Shown here: positions 29,398 to 38,793 of the stretch, piece by piece
How the letters are laid out: each line of letters starts with the position of its first letter
Position numbering within the stretch: position 1 is the first letter of the stretch
Assembly: GCA_938084835.1 (NCBI GenBank)
Contig: CALKER010000006.1
Location: 186,001 to 250,000, forward strand
Direction of reading: 5' to 3'
Source of the DNA: an uncultured Thermoguttaceae bacterium
Lineage (GTDB): Bacteria > Planctomycetota > Planctomycetia > Pirellulales > Thermoguttaceae
DNA length: 64,000 nt
Position numbers and translations under genes: made by a program
Notes under the pieces: model-generated
Told to the model about the DNA's origin: nothing
Databases searched by the model: none
What the model saw: only the letters and a program-made list of their open reading frames with translations

Positions 29398-31164
29398 TTA
29401 CGAGGCGTTTTCCGAGAGACATTCGGAGCCCGCTGAACTTGGTTTCCAATCGACGATCTGCAATGTAACACGGCGTTCGCCGTTGAACTCATCGAGCATG
29501 GGGTAGAACGCAATATCGATAGGTCCTGTGAGTGTTGCCAGTTCCTCCATCCAATGGATTTTCTTAAAGGCAATACCTCGGAAGCGAGCCGAGCCGTGTG
29601 CAAGGAGCATCCGCACGTGTCTTCCGCCACCGCAAGGTTCTGGAGGTTGCAGGAGCCGAACGCCCGTGGCCGCAAGCAGCGGGCGTGGGTTTCCATGGCC
29701 GAATGGTCCAAGACGTTCCATCTCTTTCACCAGCTCGCTAGTAAGCAGGCCAAGGGGTATTTCGGCTTCGATGGAAAGCACAGTCTCTTGCGGTGACGAC
29801 GGGCAGACCCGGGCAACATATTCGAGGAATTGCTCGCGGAAGGCCGGGATGAAACGATCCTCGAGGCTAAAGCCTCCGGCGCCTTCGTGACCTCCGAAAG
29901 TGCGAAGCCAGGCTCGACACTGACTTAGAGCGGCAAACACATGGAAACCCGGTACTCCCCGAGCTGAGCCAATTGCCGGCCGCTCCCCCTGAGAGTCGCG
30001 AGCGATGAGAACCACGGGCCGGCCCAACTGCTCCGCCAATCGACCTGCGACAATACCAATGACTCCTGGGTGCCACTTGTCGCTCTCTAGCACGATGGCT
30101 GGTAGGTTTTGCCAACCTTCCTCGTGAAAGATCCGCCAACATTCCTGGATAATATCGTGCTCCATAGCTTGCCGCAGACGGTTTAGCTCATTGAGCTGTT
30201 CGGCGAGAGTCCGCGCCTGATGAGGGCAATCGGTCAACAAGAGGTCCGCGGCAAGCTGCGCGTGACTCAGACGCCCTGCGGCATTTAACCGGGGAGCTAT
30301 TTGGAAGGCGATTTTTTCCGAGTCTCGCGGCTGAATACGGGGGATGCCCCCCACATCGAGGAGGGCCTTAATCCCGACGAATGGGCTATGTGCTATAGCG
30401 TGCAAACCTACGTGAACCAGCACTCGGTTCTCCCCCTGGAGAGGGATTACGTCTGCAATCGTGCCGACGGCTGCTAACCCTGTTGCATACACAAGGAATT
30501 GGCGGAGTACCTCCGAAAGCTTTTCCGTACCGGCCGCCAGCCGACATAGCTGCCACGCGAGCTTAAAAGCCACTCCGGCACCACTAAGGGGTGATCCCGG
30601 GTCAGCCGATTGATCCAATTCTGGATGCACGATCACCTCTGCCGGCGGTAATTGGAGCGGAAGGGAGTGGTGGTCGGTGACGATCACCTCCAATCCCTCA
30701 TTTTTGGCTAAAATTACCTCGTCGATCGCTGAAATGCCGCAATCGACCGTTACCAGGACCTCGGTACCCCCGGCTGCAAGACTTTCCACAGCAGCTGCGT
30801 TCAGACCGTAACCTTCTTCGATTCGACTCGGAATGTACCAAGAGGCGCGCCCCCCCAAAAGTCGCAGGCATCGGCATAGCAAAGCCGTCGCGGTCGTCCC
30901 GTCGACGTCATAGTCGCCGAAGACGGTAATCGTCTTGCCCGCCCTAATGGCCGCAAAAAGCCTTTGAGCAGCCTCACCACATCCGGGCAGTTCGGATGGA
31001 TCACGAAGGTAGGTAAGTCTTGGTTCAAGAAACCGATGAGCCTCTTCCGGGGTCCGGATACCTCGAATCGCTAAGAGATGGGCAATTAACGGATGAAATC
31101 CAACGGCAATCAAGCGATGAGAGGATTCAGGGAGAGGCTGAAAATATTGCCAGCGTCTTGCCAT
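29398..31164 (-). CDS. recJ: Single-stranded-DNA-specific exonuclease RecJ
   Basis: 5'-3' single-strand exonuclease of recombination and mismatch repair. The DHH phosphoesterase core is clear: FGDYDVDGTTATALL (Asp84-Asp88) and VTDHHSLPLQLP near 160; the DHHA1 portion shows APRLNAAGRLSHA and FGGHEGAGGFSL, and a C-terminal OB-like domain completes 588 residues, normal for the family. Intact, unlinked to other repair genes here. Confidence 0.94.
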   Translation of the reverse strand: MARRWQYFQPLPESSHRLIAVGFHPLIAHLLAIRGIRTPEEAHRFLEPRLTYLRDPSELPGCGEAAQRLFAAIRAGKTITVFGDYDVDGTTATALLCRCLRLLGGRASWYIPSRIEEGYGLNAAAVESLAAGGTEVLVTVDCGISAIDEVILAKNEGLEVIVTDHHSLPLQLPPAEVIVHPELDQSADPGSPLSGAGVAFKLAWQLCRLAAGTEKLSEVLRQFLVYATGLAAVGTIADVIPLQGENRVLVHVGLHAIAHSPFVGIKALLDVGGIPRIQPRDSEKIAFQIAPRLNAAGRLSHAQLAADLLLTDCPHQARTLAEQLNELNRLRQAMEHDIIQECWRIFHEEGWQNLPAIVLESDKWHPGVIGIVAGRLAEQLGRPVVLIARDSQGERPAIGSARGVPGFHVFAALSQCRAWLRTFGGHEGAGGFSLEDRFIPAFREQFLEYVARVCPSSPQETVLSIEAEIPLGLLTSELVKEMERLGPFGHGNPRPLLAATGVRLLQPPEPCGGGRHVRMLLAHGSARFRGIAFKKIHWMEELATLTGPIDIAFYPMLDEFNGERRVTLQIVDWKPSSAGSECLSENAS

Positions 31165-31748
31165 TCGTCAGCCGACACCATGCTGTCCTGGTGGCACCCG
31201 GCTTCCAAACTGTCGGGCCCCAAGACCGTAACGAATTTCATTACCCGTGCCCGTGAGCAGTCCGCCAAATCACCGGAAAGAGGCGACATCACCGGAAAGG
31301 GGCCACCCGGTTTTCTCCAAAACCCATGCGGGCAGTCCGCTGAAATTTTGTGAACCGCCAAACCAAATCACCCCAACCCGAGGTGGCCTCCAGAATTTTC
31401 CCCAATTCATCCAGATAACAAAAAGCCCCAAAATTTCCTTTCCTTCTCGTGTTGCCTATTCTAGCAATACGAGATTTAACCAAAAACGTCAGAAATCTGA
31501 CTTGAGGCTCGTTAATCACGATTAGCGGAATTTGCGTCCACTAGTCGCAAAAGGATGACGCGCCGCCGGAAATTTCTGGTAAAGTCTCCGCGGCTTTTAA
31601 TGAGCAGCCTCAGTAGTTTTCCTCCGCACCGAGAAGCTGCTCTCCGCAAAACTATTCTTGCCTACCATTTAGCCGCTCAATACAAAGTTCCAGACTCGGA
31701 CCAATGGCAAAAAGTAATTTTTTTAGCCCTAACGAGCTTAATTGCTTT
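31165..31748. other. Intergenic region between rpmG and recJ
   Basis: 584 bases without a supported gene. secE/nusG, which often follow rpmG, are not present. Confidence 0.35.
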
Positions 31749-31928
31749 TTACTTTTTCTTTTCCACGTGCCAAGTGTGGCGACGGCACCGAGGGCAAAAT
31801 TTTCGGAGGCGAAGCTTTTCGCCCCCTGACTTCCGACGCAATGCATAGTTATAATCCTTAGTTTCTTCGCAAACCAAAAAGACGGTTTCCGCTTTCTTCT
31901 TTTTTTTGCCCTTGCCTTTTTTCGCCAT
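31749..31928 (-). CDS. rpmG: 50S ribosomal protein L33
   Basis: Small basic ribosomal protein of the large subunit near the E site, 59 residues. A lysine-rich start (AKKGKGKKKKKAE) leads into the L33 core ETKDYNYALRRK...KLRLRKFCPRCRRHTWHVEKK. The start at ATG 31928 follows CTGGAGCGACCC; a frame opening 36 bases upstream is not needed. The expected secE, nusG and tRNA-Trp neighbours are missing. Confidence 0.9.
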   Translation of the reverse strand: MAKKGKGKKKKKAETVFLVCEETKDYNYALRRKSGGEKLRLRKFCPRCRRHTWHVEKKK

Positions 31929-32483
31929 CGGGTCGCTCCAGAAATCGAGACAAAGCCTATCCAACAGATTGTTTGCTTATCTAGTGACCAATCTTTCTAA
32001 ATTCGGTAGTTGCTCCGATTATAGCCGCTTTTGGGCGCCTGAGAAGCCCCGGTATTTACTCCCTGCATGGATGATGGAGTCCTTTTGAGCTCCTTTTCTG
32101 TGGCAATTAAGCGTCCTTGGATTTTCTATTACGACAACCCATTCTCGCATTGTTTCGAAACGTTATCAATAACCTGCTGCTACTATGGGGGATAACTCGC
32201 GTTCCATCGTTGGAGGCAGAAAGGAACGGTGGAGAATAGCTAGTTTATCGATTATGGAAAAGTGTTCCTTTGCTCAATAGAAAGTTTTCGGCGTATGGTG
32301 TCGGCTTATCGCCAGCTAAGAGCCTTTTCGTTCGGGCTCGCCCTTGCCGAATTTTCTAGCTGCATCTGGCCTGAAACGAACATTCCGAGAAAATGAAGCA
32401 GGCATCTGACGTCCAACCCGTGTCCGTGCCGGGTTGGCCGCCTAGGCCACAAAGATGAAAAGGAAGTCGCGGGGGAGGAGGCA
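31929..32483. other. Divergent intergenic region, rpmG and SDR gene
   Basis: 555 bases, no gene. Must hold the rpmG promoter (minus) and the SDR promoter (plus); neither can be placed with confidence. Confidence 0.35.
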
Positions 32484-33269
32484 ATGATGGCAGAAGGCGC
32501 TACCAAATCGTTGCGGGTTGCCCTTGTCACAGGTGCGGGGAGGCGTCGCGTGGGGAATGTGGTCGCCCGAGCCTTTGCGCGGCGCGGGTACGCGGTGGTC
32601 ATTCACTATCGGGGGGCGGCGGCAGAGGCTCGCGAGACTGTGGATGAATTAGAGGCATCCGGCGTCCGAGCGTGTGCTGTTCAGGCCGATGTGTCTGTAG
32701 AGGCTGATGTCGTCCGAATGGTTCGCGAGATTCAGGATCATTTCGGGCGCATTGATGTGCTTGTAACCTCAGCGGCAATCTGGGAGCCACGTCCCCTGGA
32801 AGAGCTGACTGGCGACGACCTGCTGCGTCACTTGGCGGTTAACCTTGTGGGAACTTTCTTGTGTTGCCTCCATGTGGGGAGGGTCATGGTCCGTCAACCG
32901 GAGGGGGGAGCCATCATCACCATCGGTGACTGGGCTATCGAGCGACCGTACCAAAACTATGCCGCGTACTTTGCTTCAAAAGGAGCCATCCCCACTTTGA
33001 CGCGAACCTTCGCCGTGGAACTGGCCGCTAGAAATCCACGTGTTCGTGTCAACAGTATTCTTCCGGGACCGGTCATGCTCCCGGCATTAGTCGAGGAGGA
33101 ACGGGCGGAAGCTATTGCCGGGACTCTCGTTCAGCGAGAAGGTAGCCCAGAGCATGTGGCCGAGGCCGCTGTTTTTCTGGCCGAGCATGATTACATCACG
33201 GGCGTCTGTCTTCCGGTGGATGGAGGGCGGACAGTAGCCCCTTTTACTCGCGGCACCACTCCGCGGTAA
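32484..33269 (+). CDS. Short-chain dehydrogenase/reductase, pteridine-reductase-like
   Basis: NAD(P)-dependent oxidoreductase of the classical SDR fold, 261 residues. Cofactor loop TGAGRRRVGNVVARAFARRGY resembles the Arg-containing loop of pteridine reductase/FolM-type SDRs (in families the pattern is TGAARRIG) with one extra residue. Also seen: NADV-type DVSVEADV, catalytic Tyr-Lys in YFASKGA, and PGPVMLPA. The preference is probably NADPH because of the arginines. Start ATG 32484 (or 32487) follows GGGGGAGGAGG. Orphan gene; could reduce a pterin, a ketoacyl or a sugar substrate. Confidence 0.85.
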   Translation: MMAEGATKSLRVALVTGAGRRRVGNVVARAFARRGYAVVIHYRGAAAEARETVDELEASGVRACAVQADVSVEADVVRMVREIQDHFGRIDVLVTSAAIWEPRPLEELTGDDLLRHLAVNLVGTFLCCLHVGRVMVRQPEGGAIITIGDWAIERPYQNYAAYFASKGAIPTLTRTFAVELAARNPRVRVNSILPGPVMLPALVEEERAEAIAGTLVQREGSPEHVAEAAVFLAEHDYITGVCLPVDGGRTVAPFTRGTTPR

Positions 33270-33471
33270 ACATGGATGGCCTGTACTAATTTTGGGGGTG
33301 CCTCTTCTGGGATAGGAAGGTCAAACAATGGGACAGGTCGATCTCAGAGAAAGCCTCACTTGACCAAAGAGAAGATCATTTGCTAGTGTACCCGAAAACA
33401 TTTTTGTCCGGTTTTCCTTCAGGGCGTGCAAAGAATTAAGGAGTAAGGTTCCGGTACCACTTCCGAGCAGG

Positions 33472-34098
33472 CTAGTCCCTCATGATGATTGGAGCAAAGA
33501 ACGCTTGGAGACATATCTGAGACCAAGTCTCAAACGAATTTAGGTCCGCGAGAAGTTCCGAGACGGGGCGGAATGCGGCGTCCCTAATATCCGGTTCCGC
33601 CGGAGTCACAGCGGGTTTTGCCACCTCAAATAGGTGCACCACTCCGAGGTGGACCCGGCCAACATCAGTTTGGTCATCGTTGATAAGGCCAATACAACGT
33701 TCCGTCCACGTGGTATCCACACGTACTTCTTCTGCTAGTTCCCGGCGGAGCGCCTCGACATACATCGCGCGAGGATTCTTCCGGATCGAATCACCCCGAT
33801 TAATGTGTCCTCCTATGCCGATACTTCGTTTAGTCCGGAGTCGCTTCTCTCCTTGTCCTAATCCCCGCGTGTACTGGAAGAGGTGCTGCACCCCAGTGTC
33901 GTCCGTGTAAACGAAAATAACGTACGGTATAAGCTGCTTAAGGGAGGAGTCACACTCGGCCTGGGAGCGGGGAACAAAGAAACAACGCCCTTCTTCAAGG
34001 AAGGCCGAAAGGTAGCGGTCCGCTTCCGGCGAAAAACCTTGGAAATAGCCGACCCGAAGCAATAGTTCGCGGGGAACTACGAGAATTTCTTCCTCCAT
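33472..34098 (-). CDS. Nudix-like hydrolase domain protein
   Basis: A 208-residue protein with a Nudix-type box: GIGGHINRGDS, then EALRRELAEEVRVD, fitting the GX5EX7REUXEEXGU pattern with a longer loop than usual. This would hydrolyse a nucleoside diphosphate-X substrate. Residues 1-80 (REEL-type N-terminus, FLEEGRCFFVPRSQAE) are a separate region typical of a planctomycete/other bacterial family of uncharacterised Nudix proteins. ATG 34098 chosen; a TTG at 34137 in the same frame is less likely. Substrate unknown. Confidence 0.72.
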   Translation of the reverse strand: MEEEILVVPRELLLRVGYFQGFSPEADRYLSAFLEEGRCFFVPRSQAECDSSLKQLIPYVIFVYTDDTGVQHLFQYTRGLGQGEKRLRTKRSIGIGGHINRGDSIRKNPRAMYVEALRRELAEEVRVDTTWTERCIGLINDDQTDVGRVHLGVVHLFEVAKPAVTPAEPDIRDAAFRPVSELLADLNSFETWSQICLQAFFAPIIMRD

Positions 34099-34505
34099 GG
34101 CTCTTTGGCCATCTTTCCGACTTTGCCACAGCGTCAACCCCTTAGAGGAACGCCGAAATTTTATTTTAGTAGTTCCCTGGCCGAATGGGAAGGCACCGTG
34201 GAACCAAACTTACAAACGTCAGCCCGTGTGTTTGTACTCTTAAACCCCGTTTCTTCCAAAAAGTTCGTCACTTGCGGTCGCACAGTTTTCCGCCACGTTT
34301 TTATTTTTATTGGTTCGGGAAAGAACCAGCAGTTTTGTTCGCTTTTTTATCTCGGTCCTCCACAGGTGGCAGATTCCCATTTATTACGCTTCGGGGACCA
34401 AAATGAGCGCCGGTATCGCTTTTAAGCTTTTCCGTCTCTGCCGGTCGTTCCATTTTTCCGACTGGGGAGGTCGCAAGCTTTGCTGAGAGGTTAACGCTGA
34501 ACCTC
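34099..34505. other. Intergenic region
   Basis: 407 bases, no gene. A small hairpin GGTTC...GAACC lies at 34312-34327 in a T/A-rich stretch; it is not positioned as a good terminator for either flanking minus-strand gene. Confidence 0.35.
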
Positions 34506-35870
34506 TCACACCGGTTCTTTTATTTCCCACGGTGGCCGATATGTCCGCCGGAATAGTTCCATGGCCCGGGGATTGTCAACAATATGATCTGTCTGCGGAT
34601 CGATAATGAGCTTTTCTCCCCCTAGGCGGTAACTAATGTTGGCATAGTGAATAAGCAGACAGCTCAGGTGAGCTTCCTCCGGAGGAGCAGAGGGTTGCCT
34701 TCGCGTGCGAACGGCCTCGATGAAATCCTGTTTATGCTCGGGATCGGGAAACCGTCCGAACATCTGCGCTGCGACAACAGGCTGGCGGCTCTTCGGGCGA
34801 TCGAACACCTGCCAGCCACCCCCATGTCGGCCAAAAATCATGAGGCCCTCGGTACCGTAGATTTCAATCCGCGTAGCCGTCTGCGGCCAATAGGGAAACA
34901 GGTCGCTATTGCGAACCTCCGGATCAATCTTCAGCATGTACGGGGTATAAAGTGTCAACTCGAAGATCATCAGTAATTTGTCGAATTCCCATACGGCCAC
35001 CTGGGTATCGGGTGTTTCAGCAAGGCCCTCGCTGGCCCAACGACCTCCTGTGGAATAGACCGTCTTCGGGTGCCCCACCCCGCATAACCAACGGGCCAGG
35101 TCGATTTGATGGCTTGCGTCGTTAGCGATGTCCCCCCCAGAGTAACGCCAGATGTGGTTCCAATAATTAACAAAACCGGCATTATAGGGATGCTCCGGTG
35201 CGGGGCCATTCCAGAGGTCCCAGTCAAATCCGGCTGGTGGCTCACTATTCGGTACTACCGGATGGTTGGCCCAAAGTTTTTGGTTGAACACTTTGCACAT
35301 GCAAATCTGGCCCAGCTTGCCAGAGGCGATATATTCGCGCGCTGCTTTGGCGTACGGAGCCGAGCGATTTTGCGTCCCGTGTTGGACGATTCGTCCGTAC
35401 TTCCGTGCTGCTTCGATAATCTTTTGCCCCTCCCAACAGTTATGAGTCATGGGTTTTTCTACGTAAACGTCTTTCCCGGCCCGACAAGCCCAGATAGTTG
35501 TCAGTGCGTGCCAGTGGTCAGGAGTAGCACATACCACCGCCGTGACCGCTTTATCGTCGAGCGCTCGGCGAAAATCCTGGACGCACCGTGGTTCTCGCCC
35601 CTGTCGGGAGGCGATCTCCTTGGCTTTTGTGAATTGACGTGAATCCACATCGCAGAGATAACCAATTTCGCAATCTTGCTGTGGTCGGTCGAGGAAGCCG
35701 TGCGCGAGGGCATTTCCGCGTCCTCTAATCCCCACAACAGCCAAAATAACCTTGTCATTGGCCACAGCTGCCCGGACCGAGCGCGGGTTGCGAAGGATCG
35801 TCAGCCCGGTGCCGATCGCCCCAGCTTGGAGTGATTGGGTCAGGAAGTCACGACGATTTCGGTTTCGCAT
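34506..35870 (-). CDS. Gfo/Idh/MocA-family oxidoreductase with Tat signal
   Basis: Periplasm-exported, NAD(P)-dependent sugar oxidoreductase family, 454 residues. The N-terminus carries the twin-arginine motif NRRDFLTQSLQAG, followed by the Rossmann fold (VILAVVGIRGRGNALAHG), then EKPMTHNCWEGQKI (the EKP cofactor motif), and the C-terminal alpha/beta domain. Start ATG 35870 follows ACGGAGACTTCC; the longer frame to 35939 is rejected. Exported members of the family are abundant in planctomycetes; some act as glycosidases via NAD+ rather than dehydrogenases. Substrate unknown. Confidence 0.9.
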   Translation of the reverse strand: MRNRNRRDFLTQSLQAGAIGTGLTILRNPRSVRAAVANDKVILAVVGIRGRGNALAHGFLDRPQQDCEIGYLCDVDSRQFTKAKEIASRQGREPRCVQDFRRALDDKAVTAVVCATPDHWHALTTIWACRAGKDVYVEKPMTHNCWEGQKIIEAARKYGRIVQHGTQNRSAPYAKAAREYIASGKLGQICMCKVFNQKLWANHPVVPNSEPPAGFDWDLWNGPAPEHPYNAGFVNYWNHIWRYSGGDIANDASHQIDLARWLCGVGHPKTVYSTGGRWASEGLAETPDTQVAVWEFDKLLMIFELTLYTPYMLKIDPEVRNSDLFPYWPQTATRIEIYGTEGLMIFGRHGGGWQVFDRPKSRQPVVAAQMFGRFPDPEHKQDFIEAVRTRRQPSAPPEEAHLSCLLIHYANISYRLGGEKLIIDPQTDHIVDNPRAMELFRRTYRPPWEIKEPV

Positions 35871-36310
35871 ATGGAAGTCTCCGTTTCTTCTCGGGGGCGA
35901 AGATTGGTCGGTTATCCCTTCAGCGTGGTACCCAAACAAAGGCGGAGGCTGCTTTCTTCATAAATGCCGGAAAGGTAAGCCCCCAACATGCTTGCTCTGA
36001 GGCCTGGCGGACCTTGGAACTCGTTGTGTTGCCTCACAATGCTGTGTCGGCAGCTGCTTGTTTTTTCCTTCGTCTGCTTTTTAGAGTGGCTAACAACTGA
36101 CCGAGCTTGGTCGGAGCGGTATTGGGCTGCAAAAAGCTGCTCCTTAGGGATCCCTCGCGGATTGGGCAAATCGATTTTACTCCTGGGTTGGGCTTCGCAC
36201 AAACCGAAGCTTAGTCGAAACACGCTGTGGGAGGTGCTCGGGGCGGGTTGGAAATCAAGGTATAATCATGAGCATACTCAGGCGGTATTTTCGCGAAAAG
36301 GAGTTGCACG
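35871..36310. other. Divergent intergenic region before dapF
   Basis: 440 bases with no gene; includes the dapF -10 element listed separately. Confidence 0.35.
36261..36266 (+). promoter_or_regulatory. Candidate -10 element of dapF
   Basis: A consensus TATAAT lies 45 bases upstream of the dapF ATG. No good -35 is found at 16-18 bases, so this is a partial promoter match only. Confidence 0.3.
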
Positions 36311-37171
36311 ATGCGATTTACCAAGATGCACGGTGCCGGAAACGACTACGTTTTTATCGATTGCTTCAGCCAGCCTGTGCCGCCTAATCTTGGGGAGCTT
36401 GCCCGGCGGATGGCCGATCGTCATTTCGGCGTAGGGAGTGATGGTTTGATTCTTATCTGTCCCTCCACCGTTGCAGATGCCCGGATGTGGATGTTCAACG
36501 CCGACGGGTCCGAGGCCGAGATGTGTGGCAACGGCATCCGGTGCCTGGCTAAGTATGTTTACGAACACGGTATCTGTAAAAAGACTAACCTGCGGGTGGA
36601 AACAGTCGCCGGCATCAAGGAGGTCTTCTTGGAGGTGGAGGAGGACCGGGTGTGCAAGGCCCGCGTGAACATGGGTGCCCCTTCACTTGCTGCGAAAGAT
36701 ATACCCACTTTATTGACCTCTACGTCCGGAGACCCAAACCAGCCTGTTGTGGAGGTTCCCTTGGAGGTGAGCGGCGTGGAGGTTAGGATCACTTGCGTTT
36801 CCATGGGCAATCCGCACGCTGTGATCTTTGTAGATGAGCTTCGGGATGATTGGGTAGTGGGGTTGGGACCGGCTATCGAAAGGTCGCGATTTTTTCCCCG
36901 GCGCACTAATGTAGAGTTCGTCCAGGTGCTATCCGCAGAAGAAGTCCGGATGAGGGTGTGGGAGCGGGGAGCAGGGGAAACGTTGGCCTGTGGTACTGGC
37001 GCCGCCGCGGTCTGCGTGGCTGGGGTCCTTACTGGGCGGACGTCCCGGGTCCTTAAAGTCCACGCTCTCGGGGGGACATTGGAACTAGAGTGGGACCGCG
37101 CCCTAAATTCTGTTTACCTCGCAGGACCCGCGGAGGAAGTTTTTTGGGGAGAATGGTTATTGCCGTGGTAA
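36311..37171 (+). CDS. dapF: Diaminopimelate epimerase
   Basis: Cofactor-free racemase converting LL- to meso-diaminopimelate for lysine and peptidoglycan synthesis. The two catalytic cysteines are in NADGSEAEMCGNGIRC and GAGETLACGTGAAA. N-terminal KMHGAGNDYVFID and 286 residues match the family. ATG 36311 follows AAAAGGAGTTGCACG. Presence of this gene suggests DAP-type peptidoglycan or lysine synthesis, consistent with recent findings of a wall in planctomycetes. Confidence 0.95.
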   Translation: MRFTKMHGAGNDYVFIDCFSQPVPPNLGELARRMADRHFGVGSDGLILICPSTVADARMWMFNADGSEAEMCGNGIRCLAKYVYEHGICKKTNLRVETVAGIKEVFLEVEEDRVCKARVNMGAPSLAAKDIPTLLTSTSGDPNQPVVEVPLEVSGVEVRITCVSMGNPHAVIFVDELRDDWVVGLGPAIERSRFFPRRTNVEFVQVLSAEEVRMRVWERGAGETLACGTGAAAVCVAGVLTGRTSRVLKVHALGGTLELEWDRALNSVYLAGPAEEVFWGEWLLPW

Positions 37172-37759
37172 TGTTCTCCGCCGGCGTCCTGCGCAACGGA
37201 TCCGTGATATTTAATTTGGAAAATCTGGGGAGAATATATAGTCTAAGGCTTCTGATGGTATATGGGGACATGGGGGAGATCTTTAAGAGATCGCATATCT
37301 TGGGGATAACCTCGGGTTGCCGACCCCAAGTGTTTCTTCTTTTTTTGCATTCTCGAGCTCGGATCGGGAGATCACTTCAACTTAGAGAAGGTAAATTCGC
37401 TCTAATTAACATAGGTCAGAGGGGAGCCAAAGCGACAGTCCAACTGCTTGTCGGGGTGCAAACGTACTTAGATACCTTTTCGAAATAAACTTAGATACCT
37501 TTTCGAAATAAATTAGTCTGAGCGCAGCGTTGAGCAGCCTTGTAGAATCCTCGCCTGAGCAAACGATGCCTAAAATCCCGTGCCCGACATTCCGCATCGC
37601 GGAAAGCATGAGGTCCTAAACCACCCAAAACCACGGCGTTTAGAGGATTTTAATTGGGAGACGCAGCGAATCATCCCCAAACTGGTGCAGGATCGAAGGA
37701 AACTGGCACCCACCCATTCAATTCTCGGGAGTGAAAAAATTCGAGCTTCCAGAGGGAAG
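37172..37759. other. Intergenic region with a short tandem repeat
   Basis: 588 bases without a gene apart from the 23-base tandem duplication at 37466-37511. Confidence 0.35.
37466..37511. repeat. Perfect 23-base tandem duplication
   Basis: The 23-base unit beginning ACTTAGATACC occurs twice without a gap (37466-37488 and 37489-37511), identical copies. It is non-coding, 250 bases upstream of the acyltransferase gene. Confidence 0.75.
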
Positions 37760-38569
37760 ATGGCGGCGATTGAGGAACGCGTGTGGAGTTCGGCAGCGGT
37801 CGGCGTGGCTACGATGGTAGTCCGCTTGTGGATGCATAGCCTACACTACCGGGTTGCATATTACGACCCCCGTGTCGACCCTTTTCATCCTGAGTGTAAG
37901 CGTCCGAAAATTTACCTTTTCTGGCATGAATACCTGCTGTGTCCCCTCATCGTCCGCGCCGGCGTGCCAATGGTCCTCGTTGTCAGCAGGCATCGCGATG
38001 CTGACCTTCTAGACAAAGCAGCCAGGCGACTAGGCTTCTTAACAGTTCGTGGATCCACTTATCGGGGGGGAGCTCAGGCCCTGCTGAAAATTTTCAAAAA
38101 AGATTGTCCGGTACACATTGCTATTACCCCTGACGGTCCACGTGGCCCTCGCCGTTCGGTCGCTCCCGGTGCGATTTTTCTAGCTTCTAGGCTTCAAATT
38201 CCGATTGTCCCACTTGGGTTTGGATACGATCGACCTCTTCGAATCCCCACCTGGGACAGGTTTGCTGTCCCACGCCCTGGCTCCAGGGCTCGCTGTGTGG
38301 TCGGACCGGCAATCTTCGTGCCCGAACATCTTACGCGAGAAGGTTTGGAGCCCTACCGCAGGCTAGTAGCAGAGCAACTCGGCACGCTTACCGAGCTTGC
38401 AGAGCAGTGGGCTGCGGGGCAGGCGGAGTTACCCTATTCGGTACCACTGTTGGCCCGCTTCCATTTCGAGAGATACTTTCGAGCAGGGGAAATCGATGGA
38501 TCAGCTGATTCAGCGCAGGGAACTTTCCCTGCATGTTCTCATCCCAAACGCCGGCCTTTTAGCTTGTGA
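37760..38569 (+). CDS. DUF374 lysophospholipid acyltransferase-like protein
   Basis: A 269-residue protein of the DUF374 branch of the lysophospholipid acyltransferase superfamily, thought to acylate lipid A or phospholipid precursors at the inner membrane. Block motifs are present: FWHEYLLCPLIV, VVSRHRDADLL, VRGSTYRGGAQAL and ITPDGPRGPRRSVAPG. The start at ATG 37760 (AGAGGGAAG) gives the usual N-terminus, MAAIEERVW followed by VVRLWMHSLHYR; a frame to GTG 37580 adds 60 residues unlike the family. No lipid A genes nearby. Confidence 0.85.
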   Translation: MAAIEERVWSSAAVGVATMVVRLWMHSLHYRVAYYDPRVDPFHPECKRPKIYLFWHEYLLCPLIVRAGVPMVLVVSRHRDADLLDKAARRLGFLTVRGSTYRGGAQALLKIFKKDCPVHIAITPDGPRGPRRSVAPGAIFLASRLQIPIVPLGFGYDRPLRIPTWDRFAVPRPGSRARCVVGPAIFVPEHLTREGLEPYRRLVAEQLGTLTELAEQWAAGQAELPYSVPLLARFHFERYFRAGEIDGSADSAQGTFPACSHPKRRPFSL

Positions 38570-38793
38570 TCGGGGGTCCTGCGCGCTACACGAGAAACTT
38601 GATAGGTTCAATAAGCGGCTAGGTTCGGATTCACCGGGAATCTTCCCAGGAAATCCCTATGCCCATGTCAACGAGGCATCTTGGATCATTCCGTTTTCGG
38701 AACTTAAGCCGAGAGACTTGTCTAGCTCGCACGCCGGGCTTTTCGAAATGGCTGCTGTCACTTGGGAGGGATTGCGATCCGAGTTAGTTTTCG

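Noticed and set aside
34312..34327. Hairpin as a terminator
   Set aside because: Five-base stem, with an A-rich rather than T-rich tail in the direction of the flanking genes.
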